Assembly (NCBI RefSeq): GCF_020447315.1
Contig: NZ_JAJADQ010000005.1
Coordinates: 124,001 to 188,000 of the forward strand
Direction of reading: 5' to 3'
Origin: Hymenobacter nitidus
GTDB taxonomy: Bacteria > Bacteroidota > Bacteroidia > Cytophagales > Hymenobacteraceae
DNA length: 64,000 nt
The position numbers and the translations under genes were made by a program. Shown one piece after another: positions 28,557 to 38,536 of this stretch. Within the stretch, counting starts at the first letter, position 1. Each line of letters begins with the position of its first letter. The notes under the pieces were generated by a model, which saw only the letters and a list, made by a program, of their open reading frames with translations, was not told where the DNA came from and searched no databases.

Positions 28557-28582
28557 ATAAGAAGAAAGCAAGAAGGTCAAGA

Positions 28583-31500
28583 CTAGAAGTTAACCCGCAG
28601 GTTGATGCCGTAGCGGCGAACGGAAGGCGAGTTGGTATACTCGATGCCCTGCACGTTTGAACCAGAGTTGAACGTGCTGGTCTCGGGGTCGAAGTTGGTG
28701 TACTTCGGAATGTTAGGCGAATACCACCACAGGTTACGACCTGATACCGAGATGTTAACCAGGCCGAAGGGAGTCTTGCCCAGCAACGACTTAGGCAAGT
28801 CGTAGCCCAGGGTAATTTCCCGCAGACGAACGGTGGTAGCATCGTAAATGGACTGCTCGGCGGCCCCGCCGATACCTGCAGAACCTGTTCCGAAGTAGTA
28901 ATCGTTCAACGAAATAGCCGTGTTGTTCGGAATGGTGTTGCCATTACCGTCGCGGATGGGCTGGTGCGTGTTGGGGTCACCTTGTACACCTTTGATTACG
29001 AACAGCTGCTCCCGGTCTTCCGTGTCGCGCGTTACACCGCGCCCCAGCTCTGATTGCAGGGTCGTGGAGTAGATGCTGCCGCCTTTGCGGTAGTCAATCA
29101 GCGTGTTCAGGGTCAGACCCTTGTAGGTGAACTGGTTGATGAAACCCATCAGGAACTGAGGGTTAGGGTTACCGATAATCTTGGGGTCCAGGGCGGGAAT
29201 CATGCGGCCGGTGGTGGGGTCCACCAGCACGTTGCCCTGCTCGTCGCGGTCCACGTTCGAGCCGTAGAGGGCACCGTAGGGCTGACCGGGCTGCAGGATA
29301 GGCTGCACCAGACCCGAGCCGAAGCCCTGGTCAATAACCAACAGGTCCAGGCCATCGGTCAGGCTCTCCACGATGTTCTTGTTGTGCGTGAAGTTGAAGG
29401 TGCTCGACCAGCGGAAACCACGGGTGTCTACTGGTACTACCGTAGCCGCCAGTTCCACGCCTTTGTTGGAGATTTCGCCGAAGTTGGTCAGCAGTACGCC
29501 GTAGCCCGTCGCCGAAGGCAGCGTAACTGGTCCAATCTGGTTGGTCGTGCGCTTATCGTAGTAGGAAGCACTGACGGTAATCCGGTTCTTAAAGAAGTTC
29601 AGATCGGTACCAAATTCCAGTTCGCTCGTGAATTCGGGCGTCAGGCCAGGGTTGCCAATCGAGCCGCTCAGCGCCAGGGCTGGTACGCCGTTGAAAGGGA
29701 AGTCTGTCGTGCCAACGTTGTTGCCGTAGCGGGGGTTGTTCAGGTACGTGGTCAGACCGGCATCGTAGGGGCTGGCGTCTTTGCCTACACGGGCATAGCC
29801 AGCCCGAACTTTACCGGAAGAAAGCCAGGAGTAGTCCAGGCCCAGGGCTTCCGTGAAAATCAGGGAGCCGCTTACGCTGGGGTAGAAAAAGCCGCGGCCC
29901 GTGTTGCCAAGGATACCGTCTTTATTCAGCGTAGACGAAGCATCACGACGAGCGGTGGCGTTCAGGTAAGCCCAGTCTTTGTAGCTCACCCCTACTTCAC
30001 CCATGAAACCCATCAGGCGACGCTTCGAGAACTGCGGACCGTAAGGCTGCACGGCAGTCGTGTTGCCCAGGTTGTCGATACCGAAGATTACGATACCGGT
30101 ACCCAGGAAAGAAGCAGCTTCAAACTGGCGCTGGTTGATCTGGTTGCCCACCAACACCCGCAGGCCGATGTCTTCCGTCAGGTTTTTGTCGAAAGTCAGC
30201 GTTACGGTCTGTTCCAATTCGGTGTTCTGGAGTTTGTCCTCCACGATACGACCGGTGTCATATTTACCCGTGTTGCCGGGGCGAATAGTCGAGCGGCGGG
30301 AATCGGTCCACGTGTTTACACCACCGATGTAGCTCAGCGTCAGCCATTCTTTGAAGGCGTAGCTACCCGTGATGCTGCTCACGACCCGGTCAGCCCGCGA
30401 AGTGTAGGAATTGTTCTCCGTCGACCAGATAGGGTTGTCAGCCTGGGTCGACAGCCAGCCGAATACCGAACCGTTGGTGATGGGGTCCGTGTTGGGCAGG
30501 TTCTGCAGATCCAGGTTACGAGGCATGAACAGCAGGCGGGACAGGGCCGAGTTGCCGCCCTGGGCGCTGCTACCACCGGTCAGGGGGCCGCGCTGATCCG
30601 AGTTGGTATAGGCTACGTTGCCACCAATGGTGAACTTGTTGTAGGTGCCTGAGCCACCGGCGCTGATGTTGTTGCGCACGAACGAAGAGTTCGGGATGAT
30701 ACCCTTGTTGTCGGAACGCGACACAACGGCCGTGAACTTGGCGTTGTCGCTGTTGCCGCTCAGCGTAATGGAGTTCTCATACAGGCGGCCCGTATTGAAG
30801 AAGTCTTTTACGTTGTTGGGAGCGGCCTGGTACGGGATGGTAGCGTCAGCCGGAATGTTGGGGAAGTTCGGGTTGCCGGCCTGGGGATGAGCAATCGTTG
30901 CGGGAGCCTGTGGGCTGCCGAAGCGTGGACCCCAGGAGCCGTTGGTCAGGAACGGACCAACGAAGTTGGCACCAGTACCATACGAGTTCTGGTATTCGGG
31001 CAAGCCGGCTACCGTCTCCAGGGAGTAGGAAGTGCTATAGCCCAGCTGAATGCCTTTGGCACCACGAGCACGGCTGCCCGTTTTGGTGGTAATGATGATA
31101 ACGCCACCGGCAGCGCGCGAGCCGTAAAGGGCAGCCGCAGCGGCACCTTTCAGAATGGTCTGCGACTCAATGTTGTTGGGGTCGATATCGACAGCGCGGT
31201 TGGAATAGCTCGTGCCTTCTACCAGAACGTTGTCGGAGTCGAACTGGCTGTTGTCGTAGGGCACACCATCTACCACGAACAGCGGACCGTTGGTACCAGT
31301 CAGGGAGTTGTTACCCCGGATAATGATTTTGGTAGAGCCACCGGGAGTGCTGCTGGCGCTGGTTACGTTCACACCCGTAACCTTGCCGGCCAGCGCGCGA
31401 ATAGCGTCCGGCTCAGATTTCTGCACGAGCTGGTCGGCAGAAATGTCGGCCACGGCATAACCCAGGGCCCGCTTTTCGCGGGAAATACCCAGCGCCGTTA

Positions 31501-31822
31501 CCACTACTTCGTTCAGCTGCTCGGTATTAACGGCCAGCGAAACATCAATCGTGTTGCTGTTGGTGATGGCCCGCTCCTGTGAAGCGTAGCCCAGTTGCTT
31601 GAATACAAGGGTAGTTGCATCGGCCGGAACCGATAGAGTATAGGTGCCCTCGGCATTGGTAGCAGTGCCGATACTGGTTCCTTTTACCAGAACGCTTACA
31701 CCTGGTAAGCCATCATTGGTCGTGACGTCGAGTACTCGTCCCGAGATTGCCCGATTCTGCGCCCAAGCGCTCCCAATCAGGGTCAATGACAGGAATAAAC
31801 TCATCAGTAAGAGTTTTTTCAT
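28583..31822 (-). CDS. SusC/RagA-family TonB-dependent transporter (pair 2)
   Basis: A 1079-residue SusC-type transporter: signal peptide MKKLLLMSLFLSLTLIGSAW, regulatory-like domain ISGRVLDVTTNDGLPGVSV, TonB-box region ending EVVVTALG, plug with ALYGSRAAGGVIIITTKTG (about residue 235), then the barrel ending in an aromatic residue (LRVNF). Ser-, Asn- and Tyr-rich loops are as expected. It partners the SusD-like_2 protein downstream. The plug sequence ISREKRALGYAVADISADQL differs from pair 1, so the two pairs are not recent duplicates. Confidence 0.95.
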   Translation of the reverse strand: MKKLLLMSLFLSLTLIGSAWAQNRAISGRVLDVTTNDGLPGVSVLVKGTSIGTATNAEGTYTLSVPADATTLVFKQLGYASQERAITNSNTIDVSLAVNTEQLNEVVVTALGISREKRALGYAVADISADQLVQKSEPDAIRALAGKVTGVNVTSASSTPGGSTKIIIRGNNSLTGTNGPLFVVDGVPYDNSQFDSDNVLVEGTSYSNRAVDIDPNNIESQTILKGAAAAALYGSRAAGGVIIITTKTGSRARGAKGIQLGYSTSYSLETVAGLPEYQNSYGTGANFVGPFLTNGSWGPRFGSPQAPATIAHPQAGNPNFPNIPADATIPYQAAPNNVKDFFNTGRLYENSITLSGNSDNAKFTAVVSRSDNKGIIPNSSFVRNNISAGGSGTYNKFTIGGNVAYTNSDQRGPLTGGSSAQGGNSALSRLLFMPRNLDLQNLPNTDPITNGSVFGWLSTQADNPIWSTENNSYTSRADRVVSSITGSYAFKEWLTLSYIGGVNTWTDSRRSTIRPGNTGKYDTGRIVEDKLQNTELEQTVTLTFDKNLTEDIGLRVLVGNQINQRQFEAASFLGTGIVIFGIDNLGNTTAVQPYGPQFSKRRLMGFMGEVGVSYKDWAYLNATARRDASSTLNKDGILGNTGRGFFYPSVSGSLIFTEALGLDYSWLSSGKVRAGYARVGKDASPYDAGLTTYLNNPRYGNNVGTTDFPFNGVPALALSGSIGNPGLTPEFTSELEFGTDLNFFKNRITVSASYYDKRTTNQIGPVTLPSATGYGVLLTNFGEISNKGVELAATVVPVDTRGFRWSSTFNFTHNKNIVESLTDGLDLLVIDQGFGSGLVQPILQPGQPYGALYGSNVDRDEQGNVLVDPTTGRMIPALDPKIIGNPNPQFLMGFINQFTYKGLTLNTLIDYRKGGSIYSTTLQSELGRGVTRDTEDREQLFVIKGVQGDPNTHQPIRDGNGNTIPNNTAISLNDYYFGTGSAGIGGAAEQSIYDATTVRLREITLGYDLPKSLLGKTPFGLVNISVSGRNLWWYSPNIPKYTNFDPETSTFNSGSNVQGIEYTNSPSVRRYGINLRVNF

Positions 31823-32013
31823 GAAAGAGGTGGAGTGAAAAATGGAAAAAATGCGAGGTGTGATGAAAGGTTTAATTGCTAAAAGTAAAACATATTTTTT
31901 GGATCAGCTACTCCTATGAAAAGCGCTATATAGCTCAACGGGGGAGTGGGTTTGGAGCCACATAAGCATGATGCCATCCCTGGTTGAATTCCACACGGCA
32001 CGGCGGGCAGCGG

Positions 32014-33384
32014 CTACAATATTTTTGCTTCGTCGCCGGCCTGGTAGGGCAGAAACAGAATAATGAGGTTGAGCATTTCACTGCGGGTTTCCATCAGATC
32101 CTGAGAAATAACGCGCCGCGGGGGAGAGAAGGGGTTGTTTGGGTTGGCTGCCGAGTTGTCGTACTCGCCCTCCACGGTGATGACGGCGCCCTTTGGTAGG
32201 TGCTGCAGCTGCCGGAACCGGTAGGCTTCCTGCCAGCGGAAATCCCAGTCTGGGATGCTCACCAAGTTAATCTGTTTTCCCTCCGCGGTGGTGGCCCAGG
32301 CTTTAAAAGACTTGCCCAGCAAGTGCATGTGGGGCCACACATACAGCAGGGAAATATCCTGCGCCAGCTTCAGGTTTACCCGAAACTTTTTGATGCTGTC
32401 GGCCGGAATAACCAGGGGCGGAGTGATTTCACCGACGCCCGCTGAGCCAATGCTCAGGGCCTTGATTTCCCGCTTGATCGGGGCCTTGGCAAAGTAGATG
32501 TTCACGCTCGACCAGTCGGTGGTGTCTACCGCTGAGGGCCCGTAGTGTACCGTGAGTAGAATCACTCCGCGCTTGGGCATGGTAAACCCGACTCCGCTCG
32601 GAAATTCCTGGGTGGTGCTGCCCGGTATCCAGCCGCCGTAGTAGGCTACTTCCTGCATGAGCGGTTTAAACTCCTGCATGTTGGTCAGGAACTGGTCGGA
32701 AATAACCAAGTCGTTGCCCTTGTAGATGTCTACCTCCGGCCCTACGCTCTGCACGGCATAGTTGGCATGATGCAGCAGGCGGCGGTTGTTGGCCACAAAC
32801 TCAATGGCCCGGATGGGCTGGGCCGTCGGGAGCTCAAACGGAATCTTGAACATGACAAAGTTCTCATTCCCGTCGCCCTTGATGCGGAATGCTTCTTTCG
32901 GACGCAGTACCAGGTCGGGCTGGCCCAGCGGGGCTTGGCTGCGTAGCTCGGCCTTCTTGGGCTTACGGTCGGCGCCCTGGGGGGCACCAGCCTCTACCCA
33001 GCTCTTGATGAGGGCAATCTGCTCTTCGGTTAGTCGTCGCTCATTGCCAAAGGACACGTAGTGCGGGTCTGCCTTCCACGGCGGCATGTAGCGGGACTCG
33101 GTTACGCGCTGAATGGTCTTGGCGCGGCGTGCTACATCCGGGTAGGTCAGCAGCGAAAATGGCCCGGCTCCGTTGGGCTTATGGCAGGAAACGCAGTTGG
33201 TAGCCAGGATGGGAGCAATGTGCTCGGAGTAAGTAACCGCTTTTTTCTGCTGGGCGGCACCGGGCTGGGCGGCAACTAAAGCGTAAAGAAAGGCGAGGGA
33301 GAAAACTCGCGCTGGCAGGCTAACCAGGCAAGAGGAAAAGAGGCGCTTCACGGGTCGAAAAACCTGAGAAAGGGGGTGGTTCAT
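32014..33384 (-). CDS. Cytochrome c fused to a PHM-like copper monooxygenase domain
   Basis: A 456-residue exported protein. A signal peptide (residues 1-45) is followed by a cytochrome c domain with haem motif CVSCH (64-68) and a possible axial Met in YMPPWKADP (100). The rest resembles the copper type II ascorbate-dependent monooxygenase (PHM) fold, with all six copper-ligand positions apparently kept: HH at 205-206 (RLLHHANY), H280 in TVHYGP, H352 and H354 in WPHMHLLGK, and M437 in RSEMLNLIILF. This suggests an electron-fed oxidative enzyme in the periplasm; the substrate is unknown. I start at the Met at 33384; the frame continues to 33435. It lies between SusC/SusD loci 2 and 3. Confidence 0.85.
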   Translation of the reverse strand: MNHPLSQVFRPVKRLFSSCLVSLPARVFSLAFLYALVAAQPGAAQQKKAVTYSEHIAPILATNCVSCHKPNGAGPFSLLTYPDVARRAKTIQRVTESRYMPPWKADPHYVSFGNERRLTEEQIALIKSWVEAGAPQGADRKPKKAELRSQAPLGQPDLVLRPKEAFRIKGDGNENFVMFKIPFELPTAQPIRAIEFVANNRRLLHHANYAVQSVGPEVDIYKGNDLVISDQFLTNMQEFKPLMQEVAYYGGWIPGSTTQEFPSGVGFTMPKRGVILLTVHYGPSAVDTTDWSSVNIYFAKAPIKREIKALSIGSAGVGEITPPLVIPADSIKKFRVNLKLAQDISLLYVWPHMHLLGKSFKAWATTAEGKQINLVSIPDWDFRWQEAYRFRQLQHLPKGAVITVEGEYDNSAANPNNPFSPPRRVISQDLMETRSEMLNLIILFLPYQAGDEAKIL

Positions 33385-33420
33385 TCCTCTAAGATACCGA
33401 GAAATTTTTCGGTGTAACAC

Positions 33421-33455
33421 AAAAAAGCCTCCCATTATGCAATGGGAGGCTTTTC
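33421..33455 (-). terminator. Terminator downstream of SusD 3
   Basis: AAAAAAGCCTCCCATT and AATGGGAGGCTTTTCTT form a near-perfect stem with a four-base loop, 24 bp after the SusD 3 stop. T-runs exist on both strands. Confidence 0.88.
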
Positions 33456-33478
33456 TTACAAGAGTGTTTTGTTAGAAA

Positions 33479-34999
33479 CTAGTTCTTAACATCCCACCAC
33501 AGACGCGTGCGGATCACATCAGCACCCTGACGACCTACGGCCACTTTGTAATTCTCTTGGTTCAGCGACTGTTCGTTTGCTGGATAGGCGAAACGCACGG
33601 GGAGCTTACCACCGGCTGCTCCCTGAGGTGCTGCGGCCAAGCTCAGGAAAGGGTAGTCCAAACGACGCAGTTCCGACCAAGCTTCAACGCCTTGACCGTA
33701 CAGAGCAATCCACTTTTGGGTACCGATGCTCTGCTTCTGCGCCTCCAAGCTGGTGCTGTTATACTTTACCAGAGGCTGGGCCAAGTAAGCATCAACGGCA
33801 GTAGCATCAACGATGCCATACTGGGCCATAGAGGCGCGAATAGCATTGTTGTAAGCTTCCTCAGCGCTACCTGTTACACCAGGAATCTGGCGGGCACGGG
33901 CTTCGGCAGTGAAGAACAATACTTCAGCATAGGTCATCAATACGCCTGGGGCATCGGGGCGAGTAAAGTAGTCGCCTACTTTCGACATGCTGCATAGCGG
34001 ACCACGTGAGTTAACGGGGTTAGCCAAGCCGTTCTTCACACCCCGGTACAGACCCGTAGAGTCAGGAGCGGTGCCACCCGCGCCGCACTCAGCCGGGTTT
34101 GCATAGATGGGCAAACGAGGGTCATTCCGCCGGCTCAGCACCGACGTCATCGACTGGCTGATGCGGTGGTCGTCACGGGTCAGACGGTTTTCAAAGATTG
34201 GGTTGGTGTTGGGCTGAGCACCCAGGAACACAATCTGTGCGTTATCGGCATTGCTGGTCATCAGCAGGTTCGTACCGTTCAGCACATCTGCTACTTCCGT
34301 TCTAGACAAGTCCGGTTTCACATCGTAGATCCGCATGGCTAGACGCAGACGCAGCGAGTTGGAGAATTTCTCCCATCTCGTCATGTTACCGCCGTACATC
34401 ACGTCACCACCTACGGGCAGAGGGCTCTTGGTCTTAAGTAAAGCAGTAGCCTGCTTCAGCTCGGCTAGAATGCCGGTGTAAACCGTTTCCTGCGTGTCGT
34501 ACTTAGGAGTGATAATGTTTACTTCGTTCGAAAGCTTCAGCGCATCCGTGTAAGGAATTTCACCAAAGACATCCGTCAACACAGAGAAGTAGTAGCTGCG
34601 CATTATCATCGCAACTGCCTGCATGTTCGGGTTGTTGGTTTCCTTGCCGATGCGGAGCAATTCGTTGAAGTCCTTCAGACCACCAGGCAGAGCAGCAGTA
34701 CCGGTATAGAAACCGTCCCAGATGCTCTGATAAGAAGTAGCACGGAAGCCATACCGGTCTTCAGTGGTGTACTGCGACTTGGCCCAGTGCTGAGCAATCA
34801 GCAAACCGCCGTCCATGTTCACCGGTACGTCAAACAGACGAAAGGCAGTAGCCGTTTCAGCGCCTGTCAGCAGCGTTTCGGGGCTAACCGTCAGAGGGTT
34901 ATTCGGGTTGGTGTTGAGTTCATCAAACCCTTTTTCGCATGCGCCAAGGCCCAGGGCCAGCGGCAGCATTAGTGCGATTTTATTGTATTTGGACAACAT
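33479..34999 (-). CDS. SusD/RagB-family outer-membrane lipoprotein (pair 3)
   Basis: A 506-residue SusD-like_2-type lipoprotein. The lipobox is in LALGLGACEKGFDELN; the NTNPNNPLTVSPETLL opening and FGEIPYTDALKLS, GGNMTRWEKFSNSLRLRLAM (read as blocks) are typical. The end RFAYPANEQSLNQENYKVA and RLWWDVKN matches SusD-like_2 proteins, as in pair 2. It lies 53 bp after the SusC 3 stop. No enzyme gene is adjacent, so the substrate cannot be inferred. Confidence 0.93.
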   Translation of the reverse strand: MLSKYNKIALMLPLALGLGACEKGFDELNTNPNNPLTVSPETLLTGAETATAFRLFDVPVNMDGGLLIAQHWAKSQYTTEDRYGFRATSYQSIWDGFYTGTAALPGGLKDFNELLRIGKETNNPNMQAVAMIMRSYYFSVLTDVFGEIPYTDALKLSNEVNIITPKYDTQETVYTGILAELKQATALLKTKSPLPVGGDVMYGGNMTRWEKFSNSLRLRLAMRIYDVKPDLSRTEVADVLNGTNLLMTSNADNAQIVFLGAQPNTNPIFENRLTRDDHRISQSMTSVLSRRNDPRLPIYANPAECGAGGTAPDSTGLYRGVKNGLANPVNSRGPLCSMSKVGDYFTRPDAPGVLMTYAEVLFFTAEARARQIPGVTGSAEEAYNNAIRASMAQYGIVDATAVDAYLAQPLVKYNSTSLEAQKQSIGTQKWIALYGQGVEAWSELRRLDYPFLSLAAAPQGAAGGKLPVRFAYPANEQSLNQENYKVAVGRQGADVIRTRLWWDVKN

Positions 35000-35052
35000 A
35001 GTGAGTAAAGAGAGGGTAGGATGGGCTGCTCCCGAAGGAGCAGCACCAATGA

Positions 35053-38000
35053 TTACAGGGTCAGGTTGATGTTGAAGCCGTAGCTACGAACCGAAGGAAT
35101 CTGAGTGGATTCCAGGCCCTGAACGTTACCACTATTGAAAGAAGTTTCCGGATCGATACCGGGAACTTTCGAGCTGATCAGCCACAGGTTACGACCAACG
35201 GCCGAAACACCAATGCCTTTCAGGAAAGTTTTGTCTACGATGGACTTGGGCAGTTGATAGCCCAGACGAACTTCACGCAGTTTCACGAACGATGCGTCGT
35301 ACACGCTGCTGGAACGAACCAAGCCGTTGAAGCCATAGTAGTAGCCGCCGTAGTAATCCTGAGCCGATACGGGTACATCGTTTTTGATGTAGGATACGCC
35401 ATCGGGAGCCAGCATTACGCCTTCGCCAATGATGCCGGTTTCACGACCATAAATGGTATTGGCCAGCGAGCCGGTGTAGTTGCCCCACATGTTGGTTTCG
35501 CTTTGCAGCTGACCACCCTGACGGGTATCAATGGTAAAGCTGAAATCAACGCCTTTGAAGCCGAAGCGGTTGGTGATACCACCTACCCAGTCGGGCGTGT
35601 AAGAACCCAGGATCTTACGGTTAGGATCACCTACTGGCAAGCCCCCATCATAGATGATCTGGCCATCGGGAGCACGCAGGAAGTCTTCAGCGAAGATTAC
35701 ACCGTATTTCTCACCAATACGAGCTTCGATGTTTACGCCAAAGCCGGAAGCACCCAGGATCAGGTTTTTGATCTGACCTTCGTCATCGAACTTCACCACT
35801 TTGTTGCGGTTAGCAGCGAAGTTGGTCGTAATGTTCCACTGGAAGGCGCTGGTAGCGGGCAGGGGAGCAATGTTCAGGATGGCTTCAACACCCTTGTTGG
35901 ATACTTCACCAGCGTTCAACACTTTGAAAAGGTAGCCAGTCGATCCAGAAACGGGCACGTTCAGGATTTGGTCAGTCGTCGTCGACTGATAAGCCGTTAC
36001 ATCCAGACCAATACGATCTTGCAGGAAGCGTACTTCGAAACCAGCCTCTACCGAGTTTGTGCGCTCAGGCTTCAGGTCTGGAGTGAAGAGCGTGTTGAAG
36101 TAGGTCTGCTGAGCGTTGCTGCCGAAAGGTGTACGGCCGGGGTAGATAGCCTCCAGCTGGTAAGGGTTGGTGTCGTTGCCAACTTGAGCATAGCCACCAC
36201 GAACCTTAGCAAACGACAAGACCGATTCGGTGATGCCCAAAGCTTCGGTCAGAACCAGCGAAGCATCTACCGAAGGGTAGAAGAACGAGCGGTTGTTGGC
36301 AGGCAGAGTAGAGGTCCAGTCATTACGGGCGGTAATACCCAGGAATGCGAAGTTCTTATAGCCCAAACGAGCCGAACCGTAGATCGAATTGATCCGGTTT
36401 TCGGTTACTGGGTTCAGGACGTTGGCATTGTTGTCGTTGCTCGAACCGAAGTTGTTGCCGGTTACCAAGGGAGCACCGGCGTTGCCCAATGAGTACAGGC
36501 CTGGTACAGCCAGCTCAGGAGCTGCCACTACGTTACGGTTCTGACGGTTGTCACGACGGTTAGCACCGATCAGGCCATCAATGTTGATGTCCTCCGTCAG
36601 GTTACGGTTTACCGTAGCCAGGAACTCGGTGTTGCGCTCTAGTACGAAGATACGCTCTTCCGTGTAGTCGTCTTGGATGGCGTTGTCGCGCGACTCAGGA
36701 GCCACGCGGCGCTGGTTGAACTGGTTGTAAATGTCGTTCGTGGTACGAGCCGTCAGGTTCAGCCAGTCGGTGAGGGCGTAAGTCAACGTCAGGTTGCCGA
36801 TAACACGGTCACGCTCGTCGTCGTTGGTGCACTCGTTCAGGATATAGTATGGGTTGCTCGAATACACCTGAATCCAGTTGTAGTTCCGGCTGCCTTCGCG
36901 GCCACCCTGCTCGTAGATGTCTTTCAGGTCAGAAAGCTTCACCTGACGACCGAACCACGTGTAGAGCTGCTGCATTACGTTCAGCTCGTCGTAGCCCTGG
37001 CTTGGGCGACGGCCGCGCGTGTTGGAATAGTTGATGTTGGTGCTCAGCTTGAACTTGTTGGTGATGTCGACACCACCATTTACGTTCACCGTGTTACGCT
37101 TCAGGAACGTGTTGGGCAGAATGCCTTTCTGGTCCAGGTTCGTAAACGATACGCGGATACCAGCTTTGTCATTGCCACCCGAGAGAGCTACGTTGTTGGT
37201 CAGCGTACGGCCGGTCTCGAAGAAGTTGCGCACGTTGTCTTTACCTGGGCTAACCCAAGGAGTTGGTACACGCACGCCATTTACAACAGGCGAGTTGTAT
37301 TGGGGAATCAGACGGCCGTCCAATTTAGGACCCCAGCTTTCATCCACGTTGTCACCGTCGCCGCCACCGGCACCATCTACGTACTCAAAGCTACCGTAGC
37401 CCTGGCCGTACTGATCCTGGAATTTGGGGATAACAAGAGGCGTTTCAAACGAAGTGGTGCTGTTGACGCTGATACCAATACCGCGCGACTTACGGCCGCT
37501 TTTGGTCGTGATAACTACCACGCCGTTTACACCGCGGGTACCGTACAGAGCTGCTGCGTTGGCACCTTTCAGTACCGTCATCGACTCGATGTCGTCGGGG
37601 TTGATGTCCGAGGCACCGTTACCATAGTCAACGCCGCCGCTGCCGGGCGAAGTGCCTACTGCGTTGGTGAAGTTAGAGTTGTCGATTGGCTGACCGTCAA
37701 TTACGAACAGCGGCTGGTTATTGTTTTGAATAGATTTCGCACCGCGGATCAGAATACGCGACGAGCTACCAGGAGTACCGGAGCTGTTCGAAATCTGAAC
37801 ACCGGCAACCTTACCAGTCAGCGAGTTAACCACGTTGGTTTCACGAGCCTGGGTCAGTTCAGCGCCTTTTACGTCCTGTACGGAGTAGCCAAGGCTCTTT
37901 TTCTGCTCCTCACGGCCCAGAGCCGTCACGACTACTTCGCCGAGCTGCTTGGTGTCCGTGTTCAAACCCACGTCAATCGTGGTAGAGGTACCGATAGGAC

Positions 38001-38250
38001 GGTCAACTGCTACGTAGCCGATTGAGGTGAACGAGAGTGTGGTAGCCGTAGCCGGAACGCTGAGCGAGTAGGAACCGTCAGCACCGGTTGAAGCACCCAC
38101 AGTGGTGCCCTTTACGATGACGGTAACCCCAGGTAAACCCTGCCCGTTCGCACGGTCAGTAACCCTTCCTGAAATGGTCCGGTCCTGCGCGATGGCCTGC
38201 TGCAACAGGCTAGTCATCAGCAGGATGACCATAAATAAGAGTTTTTTCAT
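35053..38250 (-). CDS. SusC/RagA-family TonB-dependent transporter (pair 3)
   Basis: A 1065-residue SusC-type transporter. The signal peptide MKKLLFMVILLMTSLLQQAI leads to the regulatory-like domain ISGRVTDRANGQGLPGVTV, the region ending EVVVTALG, and the plug signature ALYGTRGVNGVVVITTKSG (about residue 225). The frame is open to 38343, but Met 38250 begins the signal peptide. A good promoter match lies 63-93 bp upstream. It partners SusD 3. The three SusC genes are diverged, so the island was probably not made by one recent duplication. Confidence 0.95.
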   Translation of the reverse strand: MKKLLFMVILLMTSLLQQAIAQDRTISGRVTDRANGQGLPGVTVIVKGTTVGASTGADGSYSLSVPATATTLSFTSIGYVAVDRPIGTSTTIDVGLNTDTKQLGEVVVTALGREEQKKSLGYSVQDVKGAELTQARETNVVNSLTGKVAGVQISNSSGTPGSSSRILIRGAKSIQNNNQPLFVIDGQPIDNSNFTNAVGTSPGSGGVDYGNGASDINPDDIESMTVLKGANAAALYGTRGVNGVVVITTKSGRKSRGIGISVNSTTSFETPLVIPKFQDQYGQGYGSFEYVDGAGGGDGDNVDESWGPKLDGRLIPQYNSPVVNGVRVPTPWVSPGKDNVRNFFETGRTLTNNVALSGGNDKAGIRVSFTNLDQKGILPNTFLKRNTVNVNGGVDITNKFKLSTNINYSNTRGRRPSQGYDELNVMQQLYTWFGRQVKLSDLKDIYEQGGREGSRNYNWIQVYSSNPYYILNECTNDDERDRVIGNLTLTYALTDWLNLTARTTNDIYNQFNQRRVAPESRDNAIQDDYTEERIFVLERNTEFLATVNRNLTEDINIDGLIGANRRDNRQNRNVVAAPELAVPGLYSLGNAGAPLVTGNNFGSSNDNNANVLNPVTENRINSIYGSARLGYKNFAFLGITARNDWTSTLPANNRSFFYPSVDASLVLTEALGITESVLSFAKVRGGYAQVGNDTNPYQLEAIYPGRTPFGSNAQQTYFNTLFTPDLKPERTNSVEAGFEVRFLQDRIGLDVTAYQSTTTDQILNVPVSGSTGYLFKVLNAGEVSNKGVEAILNIAPLPATSAFQWNITTNFAANRNKVVKFDDEGQIKNLILGASGFGVNIEARIGEKYGVIFAEDFLRAPDGQIIYDGGLPVGDPNRKILGSYTPDWVGGITNRFGFKGVDFSFTIDTRQGGQLQSETNMWGNYTGSLANTIYGRETGIIGEGVMLAPDGVSYIKNDVPVSAQDYYGGYYYGFNGLVRSSSVYDASFVKLREVRLGYQLPKSIVDKTFLKGIGVSAVGRNLWLISSKVPGIDPETSFNSGNVQGLESTQIPSVRSYGFNINLTL

Positions 38251-38312
38251 TGGATAGTTAGTTTGGTGAGTGAAAAGGTGAAGAAAGAAGTTAGGAAAGT
38301 GGGCGAATAGGG

Positions 38313-38343
38313 CAAGTATAGAGGTAAAAACCCCATTTAGCAA
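38313..38343 (-). promoter_or_regulatory. Candidate promoter of SusC/SusD pair 3
   Basis: On the minus strand TTG (38343-38341) and TATACTTG (38320-38313) are separated by exactly 20 bases, matching the Bacteroidota pattern TTG-N19-21-TAnnTTTG with one mismatch. The start codon is 62 bp downstream. Confidence 0.5.
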
Positions 38344-38445
38344 CTTTTAGGAAACATAGGGAAGGCCTGCTGCTGCCACGCTTTTTCATTATCTCCGGCA
38401 CTATTTCCTCATATCTGTCTCAGTATAAGTGCCCGACCTGCACAC

Positions 38446-38486
38446 GCCCCATCCTAAATATAGGCATTTTGCCTGCAGGATGGGGC
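38446..38486. terminator. Nested hairpin downstream of prfB
   Basis: GCCCCATCCT (38446-38455) pairs with AGGATGGGGC (38477-38486), with an inner AGGCA/TGCCT stem. No T-run follows leftward, so it may be a processing or weak termination site. It lies about 50 bp after the prfB stop. Confidence 0.5.
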
Positions 38487-38536
38487 ATGAAACAGGGGTG
38501 TTTATGGAATAAATTTATTCTAATATATAACTTTCC

